NCBI GenBank assembly: GCA_027310845.1
Contig: DAIDAB010000035.1
Coordinates: 1-14,470, forward strand
Length of the DNA: 14,470 nt
Reading direction: 5' to 3'
DNA from: a bacterium
GTDB taxonomy: Archaea; Thermoproteota; Nitrososphaeria; Nitrososphaerales; CADDZS01
Part shown: piece after piece, positions 13,444 through 14,470 of the stretch
How positions within the stretch are numbered: the first letter of the stretch is position 1
How the letters are laid out: each line of letters opens with the position of its first letter
Made by a program: the position numbers and the translations under genes
The notes under the pieces: generated by a model
Seen by the model: only the letters and a program-made list of their open reading frames with translations
Told to the model about the DNA's origin: nothing
The model's database searches: none

Positions 13444-14184
13444 TCATTGAGAAGGTTGCTTTGAGACTCTGCTTCGAGCTTTTTCAGCATATTTGTCGAT
13501 TTCTTGGTCGCCCAACCTTTTCATCTGTTTGGTAGCAACCGGAATCATTGCCATTTTGATGTGGCGAGTTCCAATCTTATCTTCGCTCACCAAGTATATC
13601 GACTCTACGGCAAGAGTTAGTGCCTCTTCTTCGGAAATCTCTTCTTTGTATCTTTGCTGAAGATATTCAAGGACTTGATCTGAACCCGCCCCAATGGCAA
13701 TCGCATAGTAGCCGATGTAAGTCCCGCTAGGATCGCAGAGGAAAAGTTCAGGGCCATTTGAATCCACCCCAGCGATGATTAATGAAACGCCAAAAGGCCT
13801 GACACCAGCGTATTGCGTGTATTGCTGAGACATGTCTGACAATTTCTTCGCAATTGTTTCGACCTCTACAGGTTCGTCGTAAACTAACCTGTTACTCTGA
13901 GCGGCGACACGCGCCTGATCGACTTGGACTCGCGCATCCGGCACGTATCCTGCGGCAGCAACCCCTAGATGATCATCCACTTGGAATATCTTCTGCGTTT
14001 CTCCTGGAGCCTGGAGTGTTCTTGGCTTTTCCTCTACGGCCAATATAACGCTTGATTTTGTTCTGATGCCAACCGCAAGCGAACCTCGTCTTACCGTCTC
14101 TATTGCATATTCAACTTGGTATAATCGCCCATCAGGAGAAAATACCGTGATGGCTCTATCATAACCAGCAGCAGCCGGAAACAT
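13444..14184 (-). CDS. psmA: Proteasome alpha subunit
   Basis: This 246-residue protein has the alpha-subunit signature GYDRAITVFSPDGRLYQVEYA (7-27), the QKIFQVDDHLGVAAAGYVPDAR core (64-85) and QYTQYAGVRPFGVSLIIAGVD (117-137), whose wording looks thaumarchaeal. Family knowledge: seven copies form each outer ring of the 20S particle, gate entry and dock the PAN/Cdc48 ATPases. The N-terminal residues before GYDRA make the gate. ATG 14184 is preceded by GAGGT (14199-14195) 10 bases upstream and by a TATA-like CTTAAAT (about 14222-14231, read on minus), so the leader would be short. It is the first gene of the minus-strand block, divergent from the DUF371-type gene. Confidence 0.97.
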   Translation of the reverse strand: MFPAAAGYDRAITVFSPDGRLYQVEYAIETVRRGSLAVGIRTKSSVILAVEEKPRTLQAPGETQKIFQVDDHLGVAAAGYVPDARVQVDQARVAAQSNRLVYDEPVEVETIAKKLSDMSQQYTQYAGVRPFGVSLIIAGVDSNGPELFLCDPSGTYIGYYAIAIGAGSDQVLEYLQQRYKEEISEEEALTLAVESIYLVSEDKIGTRHIKMAMIPVATKQMKRLGDQEIDKYAEKARSRVSKQPSQ

Positions 14185-14221
14185 CTAATGAAAAACCTCG
14201 ACAAAAACACTCTTTGGCGCA

Positions 14222-14231
14222 GATTTAAGTG
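14222..14231 (-). promoter_or_regulatory. TATA-like box of psmA
   Basis: CACTTAAATC read on minus lies about 38-47 bases before ATG 14184. Transcription would start near 14200, leaving the GAGGT ribosome-binding site within a very short leader. Confidence 0.4.
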
Positions 14232-14322
14232 TTACAGCCCCGTCGAATGCGCAACAGATGAAGGTTTCTCTAACAAGCCAGTCTATCGAAAAGTTTTGGA
14301 ATTTCGTCTTGGATTACATCAT

Positions 14323-14470
14323 ATGAATGTGGCGATATTGACTAGATCAATTGAGAGGATTGAATTTCGAGGGCATCCCAACGTCCTTGGACTGCATCGC
14401 AACACAATTGAGGTAACGAAGGATATTGAGATCTCCAAAAGGGCAGACTGCGTCATCGGGGTGCGGGCGT
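14323..14470 (+). CDS. DUF371-family archaeal protein, partial: 3' end beyond the window
   Basis: Forty-nine codons are visible from ATG 14323. They contain EFRGHPNVLGLHRNTIEVTKD and RADCVIGVRA, which match the opening of the DUF371 family (COG2090): a GHPNV...H.tT.E.TKD segment and a GDCIIGV strand. The family is archaeal and its function is not established; it is commonly found near proteasome genes, which is the arrangement here. The frame is open upstream of the ATG, and a TTG at 14296 could extend it by nine codons. It is divergent from psmA across 138 bases. Confidence 0.8.
   Translation, partial: MNVAILTRSIERIEFRGHPNVLGLHRNTIEVTKDIEISKRADCVIGVRA

Noticed and set aside
1..14470. tRNA, rRNA, CRISPR, insertion sequences or a defence system
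   Set aside because: No T-arm-like sequence, regularly spaced repeats, transposase or terminal inverted repeats were seen on either strand. The genes are housekeeping or vitamin metabolism.

Overview
The window is archaeal chromosomal DNA. Evidence: a proteasome alpha subunit, SBDS/Sdo1, the archaeal exosome set Rrp4-Rrp41-Rrp42, ribosomal protein L37Ae, a Pcc1-type KEOPS subunit, prefoldin beta, a DUF371-type protein, a CTP-dependent riboflavin kinase of the RbkR type and an archaeal RibL-type FAD synthetase. The proteasome and exosome sequences look closest to Thaumarchaeota/TACK lineages. That placement is an impression from reading the proteins, not from a search. Genes are tightly packed, promoters are AT-rich archaeal TATA-like sites, and many genes appear to start with TTG.

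Layout. (a) 1-2440, accessory/metabolic: the 5' part of an NAD(P)HX epimerase (minus, runs off the left edge), a hotdog acyl-CoA thioesterase (plus), about 450 bp without a convincing gene but with inverted repeats, a small zinc-ribbon protein (plus), an Hjc-like nuclease (minus) and an unrecognised protein with an acidic tail (minus). (b) 2607-7980, flavin module: a translin/TRAX-family protein and the regulator-kinase RbkR on plus, convergent with a minus-strand run ribU-like S component, two ECF ATPases, EcfT and RibL. (c) 7981-13307, information processing: DHH phosphoesterase, prefoldin beta, Pcc1, L37Ae, Rrp42, Rrp41, Rrp4 and SBDS, all minus and mostly overlapping or nearly abutting. 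(d) 13386-14470: PsmA with its own terminator-like hairpin, and a divergent DUF371-type gene cut by the right edge.

How the genes fit together. The flavin block is self-consistent: an ECF transporter that probably imports riboflavin, RbkR converting riboflavin to FMN, and RibL converting FMN to FAD. RbkR carries a winged-helix domain, and a perfect 12-bp palindrome abuts the TATA-like box of the transporter operon, so it is a candidate operator. RibL here also carries an N-terminal winged-helix-like domain, so both flavin-converting enzymes appear fused to DNA-binding modules. The downstream block is the classical archaeal proteasome/exosome/ribosome-maturation neighbourhood. I see no tRNA, rRNA, CRISPR array, insertion sequence or prophage.
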